A DNA stretch of 64,000 nt from Variibacter gotjawalensis (GCF_002355335.1 NZ_AP014946.1:4479501-4543500); one strand, 5' to 3'; numbered from the stretch's first letter, positions 16,310 through 25,407 are shown. The notes: generated by a model from the sequence alone, not told the origin. Numbers and translations: made by a program.

Positions 16310-16813
16310 GACGTTCCTGTTGGTGTGTTATTGACGACGACGAAACGGCATTCACCGTCTGGGGCTAAGCAAATCCGATTTTAAGTTGACTGAGCTCGTT
16401 GTGAGCGCTGCCGCGATCTGTACGATACTTCGTGAAGCCACGGTGGTCTTACTTGAAGAGCTACGCATTGCGCGAACAGGTAGTTTCCTAGCGCAAAAAG
16501 CTTTCTCGAATTTCGCGCGTTGGCGAACTTTTAGCGGCGCGTGAGCACCATAGCGCTGCGCATCAAAGCTAAGGGGATGCTGCCGTTTGCTTTGCCTGCT
16601 GAACCTGTCGATGGTCTAAGCATGCGCAAATTCGCGATAAGACGCTCGATGACAGGAGCGAACTGCGAAGGAAACACGGTTGCATCAACTTAGGTTAGTG
16701 ACGGTCGGCGCTTTTGCTGCTCGATAAGTGAGTCTTGAAAGTGAAACAGAACTTCTGATCGCCGAGCAGGATTTCTGAAATTGTTCGAGGGAAAGCTCAA
16801 CAGGTAGTAGGGA
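16310..16813. other. Intergenic carrying one copy of the recurrent AAC/GTTA motif
   Basis: No gene seen. AACTTAGGTTAGTG at 16687-16700 (plus orientation) is a member of the motif family described in the findings, 114 bases before the small helical protein at 16814. Confidence 0.45.
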
Positions 16814-17002
16814 ATGGGTTTAGACCAAGAACAGGTAGAGCCGTTCACTATCCGGTCCGATTGGCTCATCGCCGAAGCCGACCGTCTTGAATGGCTCGCA
16901 GCGAGAATGTCCGACCAAGGACAGTCAGCGGCGCTAAATCTTGCTCGACGCCTACGCGCGAGGGCACTTCAGATCTCGTCCTTTAATCAAAGACTACGTT
17001 GA
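16814..17002 (+). CDS. Small helical protein (62 aa), DWL-EA-RLE family
   Basis: I do not recognise a characterised family. The protein reads as one amphipathic helical hairpin: SDWLIAEADRLEWLAARMSD then QSAALNLARRLRARAL. The protein at 26319-26525 shares this layout (PDWLRSEAKRLDETA, then ALRLARQYRDRAE), so the two are paralogues. One copy of the recurrent motif lies 114 bases upstream. Ribosome site weak (AGTAGGG). Possibly a protein-protein interaction module; no function can be stated. Confidence 0.55.
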   Translation: MGLDQEQVEPFTIRSDWLIAEADRLEWLAARMSDQGQSAALNLARRLRARALQISSFNQRLR

Positions 17003-17092
17003 GCCTCTTTGAAAACAGGCCCCCGGCGATGTTGCTCGGTCGATCTCGATCCTCATGGGATTTTACGCGTCAAATTGCTAGCGTTGCGAGGA

Positions 17093-17239
17093 CTAGCTCA
17101 CCCACGCCCATAAGCCGAACAATACAGCGGCGGCTAAGACCGTGCTCAACACCAGGACTACCAAAACCGGACGATCTAGGAACCCTGCTCTGGCTTCGAT
17201 CGCGGTCTCTGTCACTTGCCCGTCAGCTTCTTTTTTCAT
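17093..17239 (-). CDS. 48-aa single-pass membrane protein
   Basis: Hand-translated: ATG 17239 preceded by AGGAGAT, stop TAG 17095-17093. An acidic/basic head (MKKEADGQVTETAIEARAGF) is followed by LDRPVLVVLVLSTVLAAAVL and GLWAWVS, one transmembrane helix. The strong ribosome site and clean hydrophobic pattern support a real gene. Function unknown. Confidence 0.6.
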   Translation of the reverse strand: MKKEADGQVTETAIEARAGFLDRPVLVVLVLSTVLAAAVLFGLWAWVS

Positions 17240-17290
17240 GAAATATCTCCTGTGTCAGACATCTGTGCCCCTCGCGACGGAGAGACGCTT

Positions 17291-17476
17291 TCACTGATGA
17301 ATGTCCCGCAAATATCGTTTGACGTCATTTGTATTTGGACCAACTAAATTGATCGCGTTTCGCAATAGTTGATCCGAGATACATAGTGCTTCGGTCCAAT
17401 ATGCGAGGTCGGCCGTATCTTCGATGTTTATGCTAGCGCTATCGGGTTGATGCGTGGTCGTTGGCTCGTCGATCAT
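17291..17476 (-). CDS. DUF3606 domain-containing protein
   Basis: A 61-aa protein. The DUF3606 pattern is clear: INIEDTADLAYWTEALCISD (acidic patch, YWT, hydrophobic turn), then QLLRNAINLVGPNTNDVKRY ending in L. The YW(T)xxLgvS...L..AV..VG....VR.YL layout resembles a small DNA-binding helix-turn-helix. These genes occur in many copies in Hyphomicrobiales genomes and are often stress-associated. It stands between micro-protein genes on the same strand. Confidence 0.85.
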   Translation of the reverse strand: MIDEPTTTHQPDSASINIEDTADLAYWTEALCISDQLLRNAINLVGPNTNDVKRYLRDIHQ

Positions 17477-17511
17477 TTCGTTTTCTCCGAAACTCGGTTG
17501 CGAGGCGCGCG

Positions 17512-17703
17512 TTATTTATGACCGAAAAGATAAATATGAGTGGCAAGAAGGTCTGGGAAATTTGTTGGACCCCGCACGGTCGCCTCAAACGGCGGAATCG
17601 CGCCAGCGGCACGCGATCGAATTGTCACACTGAGGCCAAGGTCAAAAGCTGCAAGACCCATCGTGTGGGCCTCCGCCGCTGTCAGTTGATATTGTTTCTT
17701 CAT
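17512..17703 (-). CDS. Hypothetical small protein (63 aa)
   Basis: Unrecognised. It has a helical start (KKQYQLTAAEAHTMGLAAFD) and a beta-like remainder. ATG 17703 has only a weak ribosome site. It overlaps the reading frame at 17642-17797 by 62 bases; both may be real, or only one. Confidence 0.35.
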   Translation of the reverse strand: MKKQYQLTAAEAHTMGLAAFDLGLSVTIRSRAAGAIPPFEATVRGPTNFPDLLATHIYLFGHK

Positions 17704-17797
17704 CTTGGTTATCCGTGCGATGACCGAAAGTTACAGTCTTAGAACCGACAAATGCCGCGAACAGAACGATCGCTGCGACTGCGCGTGGAAGACGCAT
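17642..17797 (-). CDS. Hypothetical exported small protein (51 aa)
   Basis: ATG 17797 opens a frame with a signal-like segment (MRLPRAVAAIVLFAAFVGSK) and a short polar tail. No good ribosome site and a large overlap with the neighbouring frame make this uncertain. Confidence 0.25.
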   Translation of the reverse strand: MRLPRAVAAIVLFAAFVGSKTVTFGHRTDNQDEETISTDSGGGPHDGSCSF

Positions 17798-17893
17798 GCA
17801 ACGTTCTTGCGGACAATCATTTCCGACCAAAAGAGAGCACGTCGACAAATTTGAAGCCGACGTGCATTTCTATTTGCAAACGTTTGGAGCTAG

Positions 17894-18211
17894 CTATTCT
17901 CCGCCGCCCGGGGCGCTGCCCGGCGACGTACCGCGTTTGCCATCACCACCTGCAGGATCGGGCGGGGTGTTGTTCACGCGACCACTAGGCGAACTGCTAC
18001 CGGAGTTGGTGCCGGCATTCCCGCCACGCTGCATCGGCTCTTGAGTTGTGGCAGGCGCCGCGTTCGGTTGCTGTGCAGGCTGGGTGGTCGTCGGCGACGA
18101 TTGCCCTGTCGACGAGCCACTCGAGCCGGATCCACTGCCACTCTGAGCGAGTGCGAACACTGGGAGACTTGTGATAACGGCTGCAACAAAGACTGTTTTC
18201 GCTAAATTCAT
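17894..18211 (-). CDS. Exported low-complexity Ser/Gly/Pro/Thr-rich protein
   Basis: A 105-aa protein. A signal peptide (MNLAKTVFVAAVITSLPVFA, cleaved near ALAQ) precedes a disordered mature part rich in S, G, P, T, Q and N, beginning SGSGSGSSGSSTGQSS and ending in DPAGGDGKRGTSPGSAPGGG. It resembles the protein at 23387-23608 in layout: signal peptide, then GGSGSST-like segment. I chose ATG 18211 because the signal peptide starts there. Likely a periplasmic or surface low-complexity protein; function unknown. Confidence 0.6.
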   Translation of the reverse strand: MNLAKTVFVAAVITSLPVFALAQSGSGSGSSGSSTGQSSPTTTQPAQQPNAAPATTQEPMQRGGNAGTNSGSSSPSGRVNNTPPDPAGGDGKRGTSPGSAPGGGE

Positions 18212-18223
18212 TGTGTATCTCAT

Positions 18224-18760
18224 GTGTCAAAGCGTCCCCATGCAGACTCAATGGCCAGCATCATCGTTCGTTGCATTGAAGTGATAATAGATATTCTTGC
18301 GGCTAAACTTGCCGTCTATTGTTCGCTGAGTGCCGCGATCGGCAAGGGCGACTGCAAGACTAGTTGAGCTACCGCTGTCTAGAACCGCCCGATGGATGTC
18401 TATCGCACTGATCACATCGGCTCGCAGACACGCGCATCTCGCGCCCGGGCGATATTCTCACGCGTCGACCCGATGAAGAAGTTGTCGTAGCGGCACAACG
18501 CTTGTGAGCGTGCAGGTCGAAGTCGCTCATTCGATGAACGACTGAGGCGATATGGCGCTGCGCTGCCGAGATTGCGCGCGGAATGCATCGAGCGTCAGTA
18601 CGCTGGCGTCCGCGCTCTCGAAAGAGTGTTTCACCAGGCACGATGCTCACGGAACACAGCGCTTCGATGTCTTGTTGCCGCCCTACCCTGGAGATTCTTA
18701 TGAACCGCCACACACTTCCATCGCCAGCCGCCTCGTTGTTCTCACGCTGCGGAGGAGAGC
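18224..18760. other. Intergenic, no confident gene
   Basis: Open frames on both strands overlap one another and lack ribosome sites or recognisable similarity. The right end carries a stress-type promoter at 18651-18676. Confidence 0.4.
18651..18676 (+). promoter_or_regulatory. EcfG-type promoter candidate (GGAAC-N17-TGTT)
   Basis: GGAAC at 18651-18655 and TGTT at 18673-18676, 84 bases before the TTG start at 18761. The spacing is one longer than in most candidates of this window. Confidence 0.4.
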
Positions 18761-18994
18761 TTGGCGGAGACCCCGGACGATAACAATCAGCCGAAGCGGA
18801 TTACGAGCAGTCGAGCAAACTTTGTCCTCCGCGCTCACGAATTGGCTCGGCACGGTAACTGCGCAACACTCGATCAGCTTGAGCGCCATCTGTTCCGCGA
18901 ATTTGTAAATTGCCGCGAGTGGTTAGACTTTTCGCTGCGTCAAGATTTGGCGCGCGCTATCGATCTTGCTCGTTTGCGACCACGAAATGAATAG
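18761..18994 (+). CDS. Small helical hypothetical protein (77 aa)
   Basis: Unrecognised. TTG 18761 is preceded by an excellent GGAGGAG. The protein is soluble and helical: NFVLRAHELARHGNCATLDQ, then LERHLFREFVNCREWLDFSL and a short end. Its stop overlaps the DUF2934 start, so the two are coupled, and an EcfG-type promoter candidate lies upstream. A stress-related role is inference from that context. Confidence 0.55.
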   Translation: MAETPDDNNQPKRITSSRANFVLRAHELARHGNCATLDQLERHLFREFVNCREWLDFSLRQDLARAIDLARLRPRNE

Positions 18995-19346
18995 CCACTC
19001 ACTGCAAACGTTTCAGTCACCCGTTCCAAACGCAGCAGCGAATCAGGAAATTCGCATAAGGGAGGATGCAACAGTGTCAGGTCAGAAGATTTCTGAAGAT
19101 GCCATTCGCTTCAAAGCATTCGAGCTCTGGGAACTTGAAGGACGGCCGGACGGTCGCGCGTCGGATCATTGGGCAGCAGCCGAGAACCTACTTGCAGACA
19201 TTGCTCCGCACTCGGAGAAATCGAAATCCGATCTGAGCGATGAACTGGACAACGCTTTAGAAGACTCCTTTCCCGCCTCCGATCCTCCAAGCTTGTCACA
19301 ATCAACCGGCTCAGAACCTGCTGGTGACCCGAAGACAAAACCGTGA
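18987..19346 (+). CDS. DUF2934 domain-containing protein
   Basis: A 119-aa protein. The DUF2934 core reads EDAIRFKAFELWELEGRPDG, then RASDHWAAAENLL: the A(Y/F)ELWE..GRP.G....HW..AE pattern is diagnostic. A C-terminal DELDNALEDSFPASDPPS segment is the short motif often found in small Hyphomicrobiales stress proteins. Biochemical role unknown. ATG 18987 overlaps the previous stop (8 bases). Confidence 0.85.
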   Translation: MNSHSLQTFQSPVPNAAANQEIRIREDATVSGQKISEDAIRFKAFELWELEGRPDGRASDHWAAAENLLADIAPHSEKSKSDLSDELDNALEDSFPASDPPSLSQSTGSEPAGDPKTKP

Positions 19347-19388
19347 CGTTGCACACGGGACGACGCAATTCCATCTGGACGGTCTGAA

Positions 19389-19592
19389 GTGCCGGTGAAA
19401 TCACTCGCACTGGCATTGATCTATGCTGGCCTGGGTTGGGCGGTTTTCTATGTCGGTTTGATATTGCTCATTTCACGCTCAATCGATTGGACGGAAGCTA
19501 GCTTCCCTGCCGCGATTGCGATCTTGCCCGTAGCAACAGGATTTGTCCTGCTAGCTCGTTCCGCCCCCGCTGGTCCCGAAGAGGGTAACTAG
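19389..19592 (+). CDS. Small two-helix membrane protein (67 aa)
   Basis: GTG 19389. Two hydrophobic stretches, LALALIYAGLGWAVFYVGLI and FPAAIAILPVATGFVLLARS, are separated by a short polar loop (SRSIDWTEAS), giving a helical hairpin in the inner membrane. It follows DUF2934 by 42 bases on the same strand. No family recognised. Confidence 0.5.
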   Translation: MPVKSLALALIYAGLGWAVFYVGLILLISRSIDWTEASFPAAIAILPVATGFVLLARSAPAGPEEGN

Positions 19593-19817
19593 TCCAAGTC
19601 TTTGAGCCGCCTGTCCCGCGCTCCGCGAAAGCGCCGCGGCACGAAGCCTAAGCAACACGGTCGCTGCCGTTGAGCCACCGATAGATCGCATTTGAGCGCG
19701 CGCTAATTGCATCCAATGTAAGGTTAAGCGCGTGCTAGCGCGCTCATTTGGAACAATGCTCCATCAGGACAACTTAGCTCCCCGACCGAATTGAGGTCTC
19801 GAAGCTGGAGCGCGACG

Positions 19818-21160
19818 ATGGCTACAATATGCAATCAAACAACTCGTAGAGCCGCAATTTTGGGCCTGTTGATTGCGCTGTCTGCCTGCGGCGACACCGC
19901 CAAATTAACGGATAACGAGAGTATCGGGGAGAACCCGACTTTGCCAGCGCCGAATGGACAAACGATACCTACTGTCAACATCGCACCCGCTCGCGGCTGG
20001 CAAGATGGTGGCATGCCAACCGCCGCCGCAGGTATGAAGGTTGTCGCGTTCGCGCGAGATTTAGATCACCCGCGATGGATCTACGTTTTGCCAAACGGAG
20101 ACGTGCTGATCGCGGAGACTAACGCCCCCAAACGTGAAGGCGGCGGAATCCGCGGATGGATCATGGGTAAAATCATGGCGCGAGCAGGTGCCGGTACGCC
20201 CAGTGCTAACCGCATCACCTTGCTTCGCGATCAAGATGGCGATGGTTTCGCTGAAATACGCAGCGTATTTCTCGCTGGGCTAAATTCGCCATTCGGCATG
20301 GCACTTGTCGGCAGCAATCTATACATCGCCAACACTGATGCAATCGTTCGCGTCCGCTACGAAGAAGGCGCAACCGTGATCAAAGAGGCGCCGGTCAAAT
20401 TCGTTGACTTACCCGGCGGTCCGATCAACCACCATTGGACTAAAGGCCTGGTCGCAAATCGCGAGGGCAACAAGCTTTACGCATCCATCGGGTCCAACAG
20501 CAACGCCGGCGAGAACGGTATCGCCAATGAAGAGCGTCGCGCAGCGATTTTGGAAATCGATTTGCCTTCCGGTGCCACGCGCATATTCGCTAGCGGACTG
20601 CGCAATCCCGTCGGCATGGCGTGGCAGCCCCAGACAGGTGAACTGTGGACTGTTGCAAATGAGCGCGACGAAATTGGTAGCGATCTCGTTCCCGATTATC
20701 TGACCTCTGTGAAACGAGATGCTTTTATGGCTGGCCTTATAGCTACTATGGCCAACACGTCGACAGTCGTCCGCAGCCGCCGCGTCCGGATTTAGTAGCT
20801 AAGGCAATCGCTCCAGATTACGCGCTGGGAAACCACGTTGCAGCGCTCGGACTGACGTTCTCTGATGGCGAGATGTTGGCCGAACAATTTCGCTCTGGCG
20901 CAATCGTCGGATTGCATGGGTCTTGGAACCGCAAGCCGCACAGCGGTTACAAAGTCGTGCATGTGCCGTTCAGCCATGGGAAGCCCGATGGCCTGCCTGT
21001 CGATGTGTTAACAGACTTTTTGAACGATAGAGGCGAAGCGCTCGGCCGGCCCGTCGGTGTTGCAATTGACAAGCGCGGCTTCTTGCTGGTGGCTGACGAC
21101 GTAGGCAACGTTATTTGGCGTGTGGGTGGTGCCTCAACGAGGCAAGCCGACATCAATTGA
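19818..21160 (+). pseudogene. Sorbosone-dehydrogenase-type PQQ beta-propeller lipoprotein, single frameshift
   Basis: A gene of the L-sorbosone dehydrogenase/soluble glucose dehydrogenase family in two frames. Frame one runs from ATG 19818 with a lipoprotein signal (LLIALSAC, cysteine about residue 26), through propeller landmarks LDHPRWIYVLPNGDVLIAET and FASGLRNPVGMAWQPQTGEL to [18 protein letters not shown]. It is then lost after the TTTT run at 20723-20726. Restoring one T gives [12 protein letters not shown] and continues without a stop through [14 protein letters not shown] and [14 protein letters not shown] to 21160. All expected blades seem present, so it is either a very recent pseudogene or a sequencing error. 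The intact protein would be an outer periplasmic PQQ-dependent sugar/aldehyde oxidase. Confidence 0.88.
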
Positions 21161-21332
21161 GCGATCTTTGTCAAACCCGAACACCGCAGATCGAGCGTGC
21201 TTGCTGCTCATCCGGCTGCCTATTGCTAAACCTACTCGAATTCTTCGCTCATTAACGACATAGTTCGCCGCTCTTGCCCGTGCACGCGGCATCGTCGGCT
21301 CTACATTCTCATGCAAAACGATTGGTTGAAAT

Positions 21333-21357
21333 GGAACGTAATTTAAGTGCCCATGTT
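21333..21357 (+). promoter_or_regulatory. EcfG-type promoter candidate (GGAAC-N16-TGTT)
   Basis: GGAAC 21333-21337, TGTT 21354-21357, 103 bases before the cupin gene. No other gene lies between. Confidence 0.45.
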
Positions 21358-21460
21358 GCTCACCTGATAATGTGGCCCCGCTCCTTCCGCCCCTTGATCC
21401 ATACTCCCCGATCGAAACCTTCATCCGCGGTTCAAGATAGCCAGAACTGGTCACGTTAAC

Positions 21461-21880
21461 ATGCCATCCAATCAGTCATTGAAAATGCATATTGCCCGCA
21501 GCGGTTCGGAACCTTCCGGTAGAGGTTCCGCTGACTATTTCACCGGCAATGTTCGGATTGATCCCGTCTTTCCGGTTCGCGAGCCGGGACGGGCGACAGC
21601 GGCCCACGTGACATTTGAGCCTGGCGCACGAACCGCTTGGCACACTCATCCGCTTGGACAAACGATTGTCGTCACGTCCGGTTTAGGTTGGGTACAGAGT
21701 GAAGGCGCATCAAAGGAGGATATTCGCGTTGGTGACGTGGTGTATTTTCCACCGGGTTTGAAGCATTGGCACGGCGCATCTTTAACGGCGGGCATGTCTC
21801 ACTACGCCATCCAAGAGGCGCTTGGTGGCAAAACAGTCGATTGGCTCGAGCATGTTACCGACGACCAGTATCGGAATTGA
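21461..21880 (+). CDS. Cupin-domain protein, mandelonitrile-lyase-like
   Basis: A 139-aa single-domain cupin. Cupin motif 1 reads [20 protein letters not shown] (two metal histidines and the following glutamine), and motif 2 is [16 protein letters not shown]. The opening [14 protein letters not shown] is typical of the subgroup that includes manganese-dependent (R)-selective hydroxynitrile lyases and many proteins of unknown activity. Cytoplasmic, no signal peptide. It stands alone behind a stress-type promoter candidate, suggesting a protective rather than catabolic role (inference). Confidence 0.82.
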   Translation: MPSNQSLKMHIARSGSEPSGRGSADYFTGNVRIDPVFPVREPGRATAAHVTFEPGARTAWHTHPLGQTIVVTSGLGWVQSEGASKEDIRVGDVVYFPPGLKHWHGASLTAGMSHYAIQEALGGKTVDWLEHVTDDQYRN

Positions 21881-22471
21881 CCAACAGCGATCAAAATCGA
21901 CGGCGGTTGAAAGGGCATTGAGTTTTTTGCCGATGCCGCGATGATCGGAGTCGTATAAACTCGAAGCCGTTATGCTTTTTTTGTGACCACATTAATTGCA
22001 AACAGGATCAGCCTTACGATGCCGTTTCAGAGAATTGTGATGCGCTTGATCGAAGCCCACTGACTCACGATTTATCGCGGTGTTTGCTCCTTCTCGCCTC
22101 GACTGAGACTTGATCATTATCCTTCCCAAATTTAGCCGTCACCGAAACTGCGCTGCATGGCAACCGCACAGCGATTGTGCGACGCGCTGAACAGGCAAGT
22201 GTACGGCAGCTGCCGGGTCACTCATCGGCCACGTCATTTCGAGTAGATCGCAGGCTCGGATGAGTATTCGACGTGTTCAGTGCGCTTTTCCCGTTCATCC
22301 GTGATTGCACCAGCCTAGCTACGCACTGTCGTCCCTTCCGGAAGCATGTCGGGGCCATAACAGGTGCAATGGCGCCTTGATCTGATCTACGACAGTGGGC
22401 TCGGAACAATCCAAGACGCCATCCCTTATCGCGTCGCATCGCAATTCTGCGAACACATATGGAGGCAGCTG
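21881..22471. other. Intergenic, weak stress-promoter candidate at its right end
   Basis: No gene recognised. GGAAC (22403-22407)-N16-CCTT (22424-22427) is a degenerate EcfG-type site 44 bases before the DUF892 gene. Confidence 0.4.
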
Positions 22472-22975
22472 ATGGGTTGGTTCACATCCGACATCAAGAC
22501 GATGGACGATCTGTTCGTGCATACATTGCAGGATATCTACTACGCCGAAAATCAAATCCTGAAGGCGCTACCGGATATGATCGAAAAGGCTACCGACGCG
22601 AAGCTGAAGCAGGGCTTTCAAACGCACCTCGAAGAGACGAAAGGTCAGATCATACGTCTCGAGCAAGTCTTCGAGATGCACGGAGCAGAAAAAAAGGGCG
22701 TCACCTGTCCGGCTATCGACGGAATCATCGAAGAAGCGAACGATGTTGCTGGCGAGGTTGACGATAAGCAAGTGCTGGATGCGGCTCTGATCGCTGCAGC
22801 GCAAGCCGTTGAGCATTATGAAATGACGCGCTACGGCACTCTTGTAGCTTGGGCAAAGGTTCTCGGCCGAGCAGATTGTGCTTCGGTACTGCAGAAAAAC
22901 CTCGACGAAGAAACCGCGACAGACAAAAAGCTAACAGCTCTCGCGGAGTCCCAGATCAACGCTAAGGCAACATGA
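22472..22975 (+). CDS. DUF892 (YciE/YciF) ferritin-like protein
   Basis: A 167-aa four-helix-bundle protein. It starts with the family landmark TMDDLFVHTLQDIYYAENQI; the glutamates and histidines of the diiron-like centre are in YYAENQI, HLEETKGQIIRLEQVF, and QAVEHYEMTRYG with DEETATDKKL. YciE/YciF-type proteins are cytoplasmic, stress-induced and probably bind a dimetal site; some store or detoxify iron or peroxide. ATG 22472 follows GGAGGC and is preferred over an upstream frame start at 22364. Neighbouring context (DUF2934, DUF4142, SDR) fits a general-stress gene set. Confidence 0.9.
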   Translation: MGWFTSDIKTMDDLFVHTLQDIYYAENQILKALPDMIEKATDAKLKQGFQTHLEETKGQIIRLEQVFEMHGAEKKGVTCPAIDGIIEEANDVAGEVDDKQVLDAALIAAAQAVEHYEMTRYGTLVAWAKVLGRADCASVLQKNLDEETATDKKLTALAESQINAKAT

Positions 22976-23200
22976 TCTATTCGAGTGGCGTCCCTGCAGG
23001 CTATGACGTGGGGACGCCCCAATTACCCACTCAGGTAGCGGATATTCCAAGGCCAGCGGTTGTAAGCCGCGATCCTAAACATGAAGAGCGATATGCCGCG
23101 CATTCACGCGGAGACATCGGACGCTGATAGCATTTTCGGTCGCAATCTCGGGTGTCGCTCGTGCTTTCTGGTTGAGCAGTTGTTCTCAGCTGGCAGGCTT

Positions 23201-23255
23201 TAAAAAAACTAAACCCGCCTCAAGTCCGCTGCATAGGACCGCAGCTTGAGGCGGG
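23201..23255 (-). terminator. Intrinsic terminator for the gene at 23387-23608
   Basis: An 11-base perfect stem (23214-23224 with 23245-23255, CCCGCCTCAAG arm) and a 20-base loop, followed on the minus strand by TTTAGTTTTTTT. Confidence 0.75.
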
Positions 23256-23386
23256 CTGTGCGATTTGCCGGCTGAGGTTAGCTCGGCCGTTCGCATCAGT
23301 CGTTCCATCTTGAGGCAATCGAGAGCTCGAATAACAAGATGTTTAGATCCTGAGCAGTTTGCCGCCATGCAGACATGCTAGCGGTG

Positions 23387-23608
23387 TTACATGGTTTTCT
23401 TTTTCGATTTCTTCTTTGTGGTTTTGCCGGATCCGGCCTTCATCGGCTTACCCGTCGTTCCGGATGTGCCAGATGGTGGAGTTGCGCTGGGCTGGGCCGT
23501 CGAGGAACCCGAGCCCCCTGACGACGCTCCGCCGGCTTGGGCTAAAACCGCGCCCGAGCCCATCACAGTAGCGGCGAGCACGAGAGCAAATAGTTTTGTC
23601 GTTGGCAT
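23387..23608 (-). CDS. Exported low-complexity protein with a polylysine tail
   Basis: A 73-aa protein. Signal peptide MPTTKLFALVLAATVMGSGA cleaves near VLAQ; the mature chain is AGGASSGGSGSSTAQPSATP, then more S/G/T/P, ending in a strongly basic KTTKKKSKKKTM. GGAAA precedes ATG 23608. The GGSGSST segment parallels the exported protein at 17894-18211. A basic tail on a disordered exported peptide suggests binding to anionic envelope polymers or nucleic acid; that is inference. Confidence 0.6.
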   Translation of the reverse strand: MPTTKLFALVLAATVMGSGAVLAQAGGASSGGSGSSTAQPSATPPSGTSGTTGKPMKAGSGKTTKKKSKKKTM

Positions 23609-23739
23609 GCGCTGATTTCCTTTTGATGTTTTAAGTGGAGGGACAAGACAGATAGCAGTAAGGTTGTTCCTACGAAGCCGAATGGGTTGATTTATGTTTG
23701 AACTATCGGGAGGCGCCGCAGTGAGATCGGCACAAAGCA

Positions 23740-24714
23740 TCAAATCACACCTGTGCCGCCATTGGCTCCGAACACGCTTCCATCTGTGTAGGTGATTTCG
23801 CCGGAGGCTAGCAGGACGTAGAGCGCAGCAAGCTCGGCGGGTTGCCCTGCTCGGCCAAGCGGCGTGTCCTGGCCAAACTCACCCATCGTGCCCGGCAACT
23901 GTCCGCCTGCTACCTGGAGTGGCGTCCACACAGGTCCAGGAGCAACCGCATTAACGCGTATGCCCTTATTCGCCAATTGCTTCGCAAGCCCTTTAGTGAA
24001 AATTGAAATGCCGCCTTTCGTGGTGGCGTAATCAAGCAGTTCTTCGCCGGGGTTGAACGAGTTGACCGAGGCGGTATTGATAATCGCCGCGCCTGGCTTC
24101 ATCAGTGGGACCGCGGTCTTGGTGATCCAGAACATGGCGTACAGGTTTGTCTTCATGGTGCGGTCGAATTGCTCGAAGCTGATGTCGTCGATCGACTCTT
24201 TCGACTGCTGATAGGCAGCGTTGTTCACCAGAATGTCGATACCTCCCAATTGACGTTCGGCTTCTTCAACTAGATCAATGCAAAATTGCTGTTGCGTCAG
24301 GTCGCCAGGAATGAGAACAGCTTTCCGGCCCTCGTCACGAACCAACCTCGCGACGTCTTGAGCATCTGGTTCTTCATTCGGGTAATAATTAATGGCGACG
24401 TCTGCGCCTTCTCGCGCGAACGCGATGACTGCCGCACGCCCTATTCCGGAATCGCCGCCCGTGACAAGTGCCTTACGTCCAGCCAACCGGCCTGACCCTT
24501 TGTAACTCTTCTCTCCGCAATCAGGGATGGGATCCATGTTGCGTTGAAGAGCCGGCCACTCTTGGCGCTGCTCTTTAAACGGCTCGTTCGTGTATTTGGT
24601 TTGCGGATTATCCATTGATTGCGCTCCAGCAGATTGCGTTGTCGAGGCCAATGCACTTGCAACGCCTCCAAGAGAAACGACCTTCAGAACGTCGCGTCGG
24701 GTGGACTTGCTCAT
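23740..24714 (-). CDS. SDR-family oxidoreductase with a Tat signal, YhdF/GsiB-neighbour type
   Basis: A 324-aa short-chain dehydrogenase. The N-terminus carries a twin-arginine signal (STRRDVLKVV followed by a hydrophobic stretch and AGAQS). The SDR core follows: ALVTGGDSGIGRAAVIAFAR (TGxxxGIG cofactor loop), DILVNNAAYQQ (NNA), a serine in NTASVNSF, and the YATTKGG YxxxK pair. The pre-core KYTNEPFKEQRQEWPALQRN segment marks the glucose/ribitol-dehydrogenase-like stress SDR subfamily. Export of an NAD(P)-enzyme is unusual. A GGAAC-N15-GGTT site at 24782-24805 on the minus strand is a weak stress-promoter candidate. Confidence 0.9.
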   Translation of the reverse strand: MSKSTRRDVLKVVSLGGVASALASTTQSAGAQSMDNPQTKYTNEPFKEQRQEWPALQRNMDPIPDCGEKSYKGSGRLAGRKALVTGGDSGIGRAAVIAFAREGADVAINYYPNEEPDAQDVARLVRDEGRKAVLIPGDLTQQQFCIDLVEEAERQLGGIDILVNNAAYQQSKESIDDISFEQFDRTMKTNLYAMFWITKTAVPLMKPGAAIINTASVNSFNPGEELLDYATTKGGISIFTKGLAKQLANKGIRVNAVAPGPVWTPLQVAGGQLPGTMGEFGQDTPLGRAGQPAELAALYVLLASGEITYTDGSVFGANGGTGVI

Positions 24715-24921
24715 TGATGATTCCAGCTTTTGCCACTGCTCGGGTCATACCGCGACGCAAGGAGCTTTTTCACAGACGACAAACCGTGTCGGCGCGAGTC
24801 GTTCCGTTGCTTCCGAGGCGCCCGAAAACGGTAGTTGAGCTTCGGTCACGCAAAATGCGGTGCGATTAGCGGAACTTGTTCGCGCCGGTTTCCTTTGCAA
24901 ACGATAACAATGGGTGGCCCG

Positions 24922-25407
24922 ATGAGCACCAAAGACTTTAGCGGCAAACGTCCGCAATTCTTGCCCGAAACGTTCTTTCCCGGACGTCTGGAAGGTTGGG
25001 GTATCATCGAAGGGCCGATGGGAGGTCTTCAAAAACGCTTCACTATTGAAGCGGCGGGAGAATGGAAAGAAGCAGCCAGAGTTGTGCGCTTCATTGAGAC
25101 TTGGAAATTCGACGACGGGTTTAGCGACACGCTCGACTGGCAAATAAGCAAGAAGGCCTCAGGCCGATATGTCGGCGCCGAAAAACATCTTGTAAGCGAA
25201 GCCAAGGGTCAGCAGAGCGGATTTGCTTTCAGGTGGCGATACGCGCGCAACACCCCGCAGAAGGGCGGATCGTCGCTCCGGCTCTCCTTCGACGATTGGT
25301 TCTACAAGATCGACGAGAACGTAGTGTGTGTTCGCGGTCGTGCCTCTCGATTCGGCTTGCCGCTGCTTTATGCATTTGTGACCTATCGTAAAATAAGTTC
25401 AGTTTGA
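24922..25407 (+). CDS. DUF3833 domain-containing protein
   Basis: A 161-aa lipocalin-like beta-barrel protein. Family landmarks: FFPGRLEGWGIIEGPMGGLQ, KRFTIEAAGEW, FDDGFSDTLDWQI, FAFRWRYARNT, and LRLSFDDWFYKIDENVVCVR. Most DUF3833 members are membrane-anchored; this one lacks a signal or lipobox from either ATG 24922 or ATG 24910. A degenerate stress-type promoter (GGAAC 24871, CCTT 24892) lies upstream. Function unknown. Confidence 0.82.
   Translation: MSTKDFSGKRPQFLPETFFPGRLEGWGIIEGPMGGLQKRFTIEAAGEWKEAARVVRFIETWKFDDGFSDTLDWQISKKASGRYVGAEKHLVSEAKGQQSGFAFRWRYARNTPQKGGSSLRLSFDDWFYKIDENVVCVRGRASRFGLPLLYAFVTYRKISSV

Noticed and set aside
18369-18713. 114-aa minus-strand frame in a gene-free stretch
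   Set aside because: No ribosome site, Arg/Ser/Cys-rich composition, overlaps an EcfG-type promoter on the other strand.
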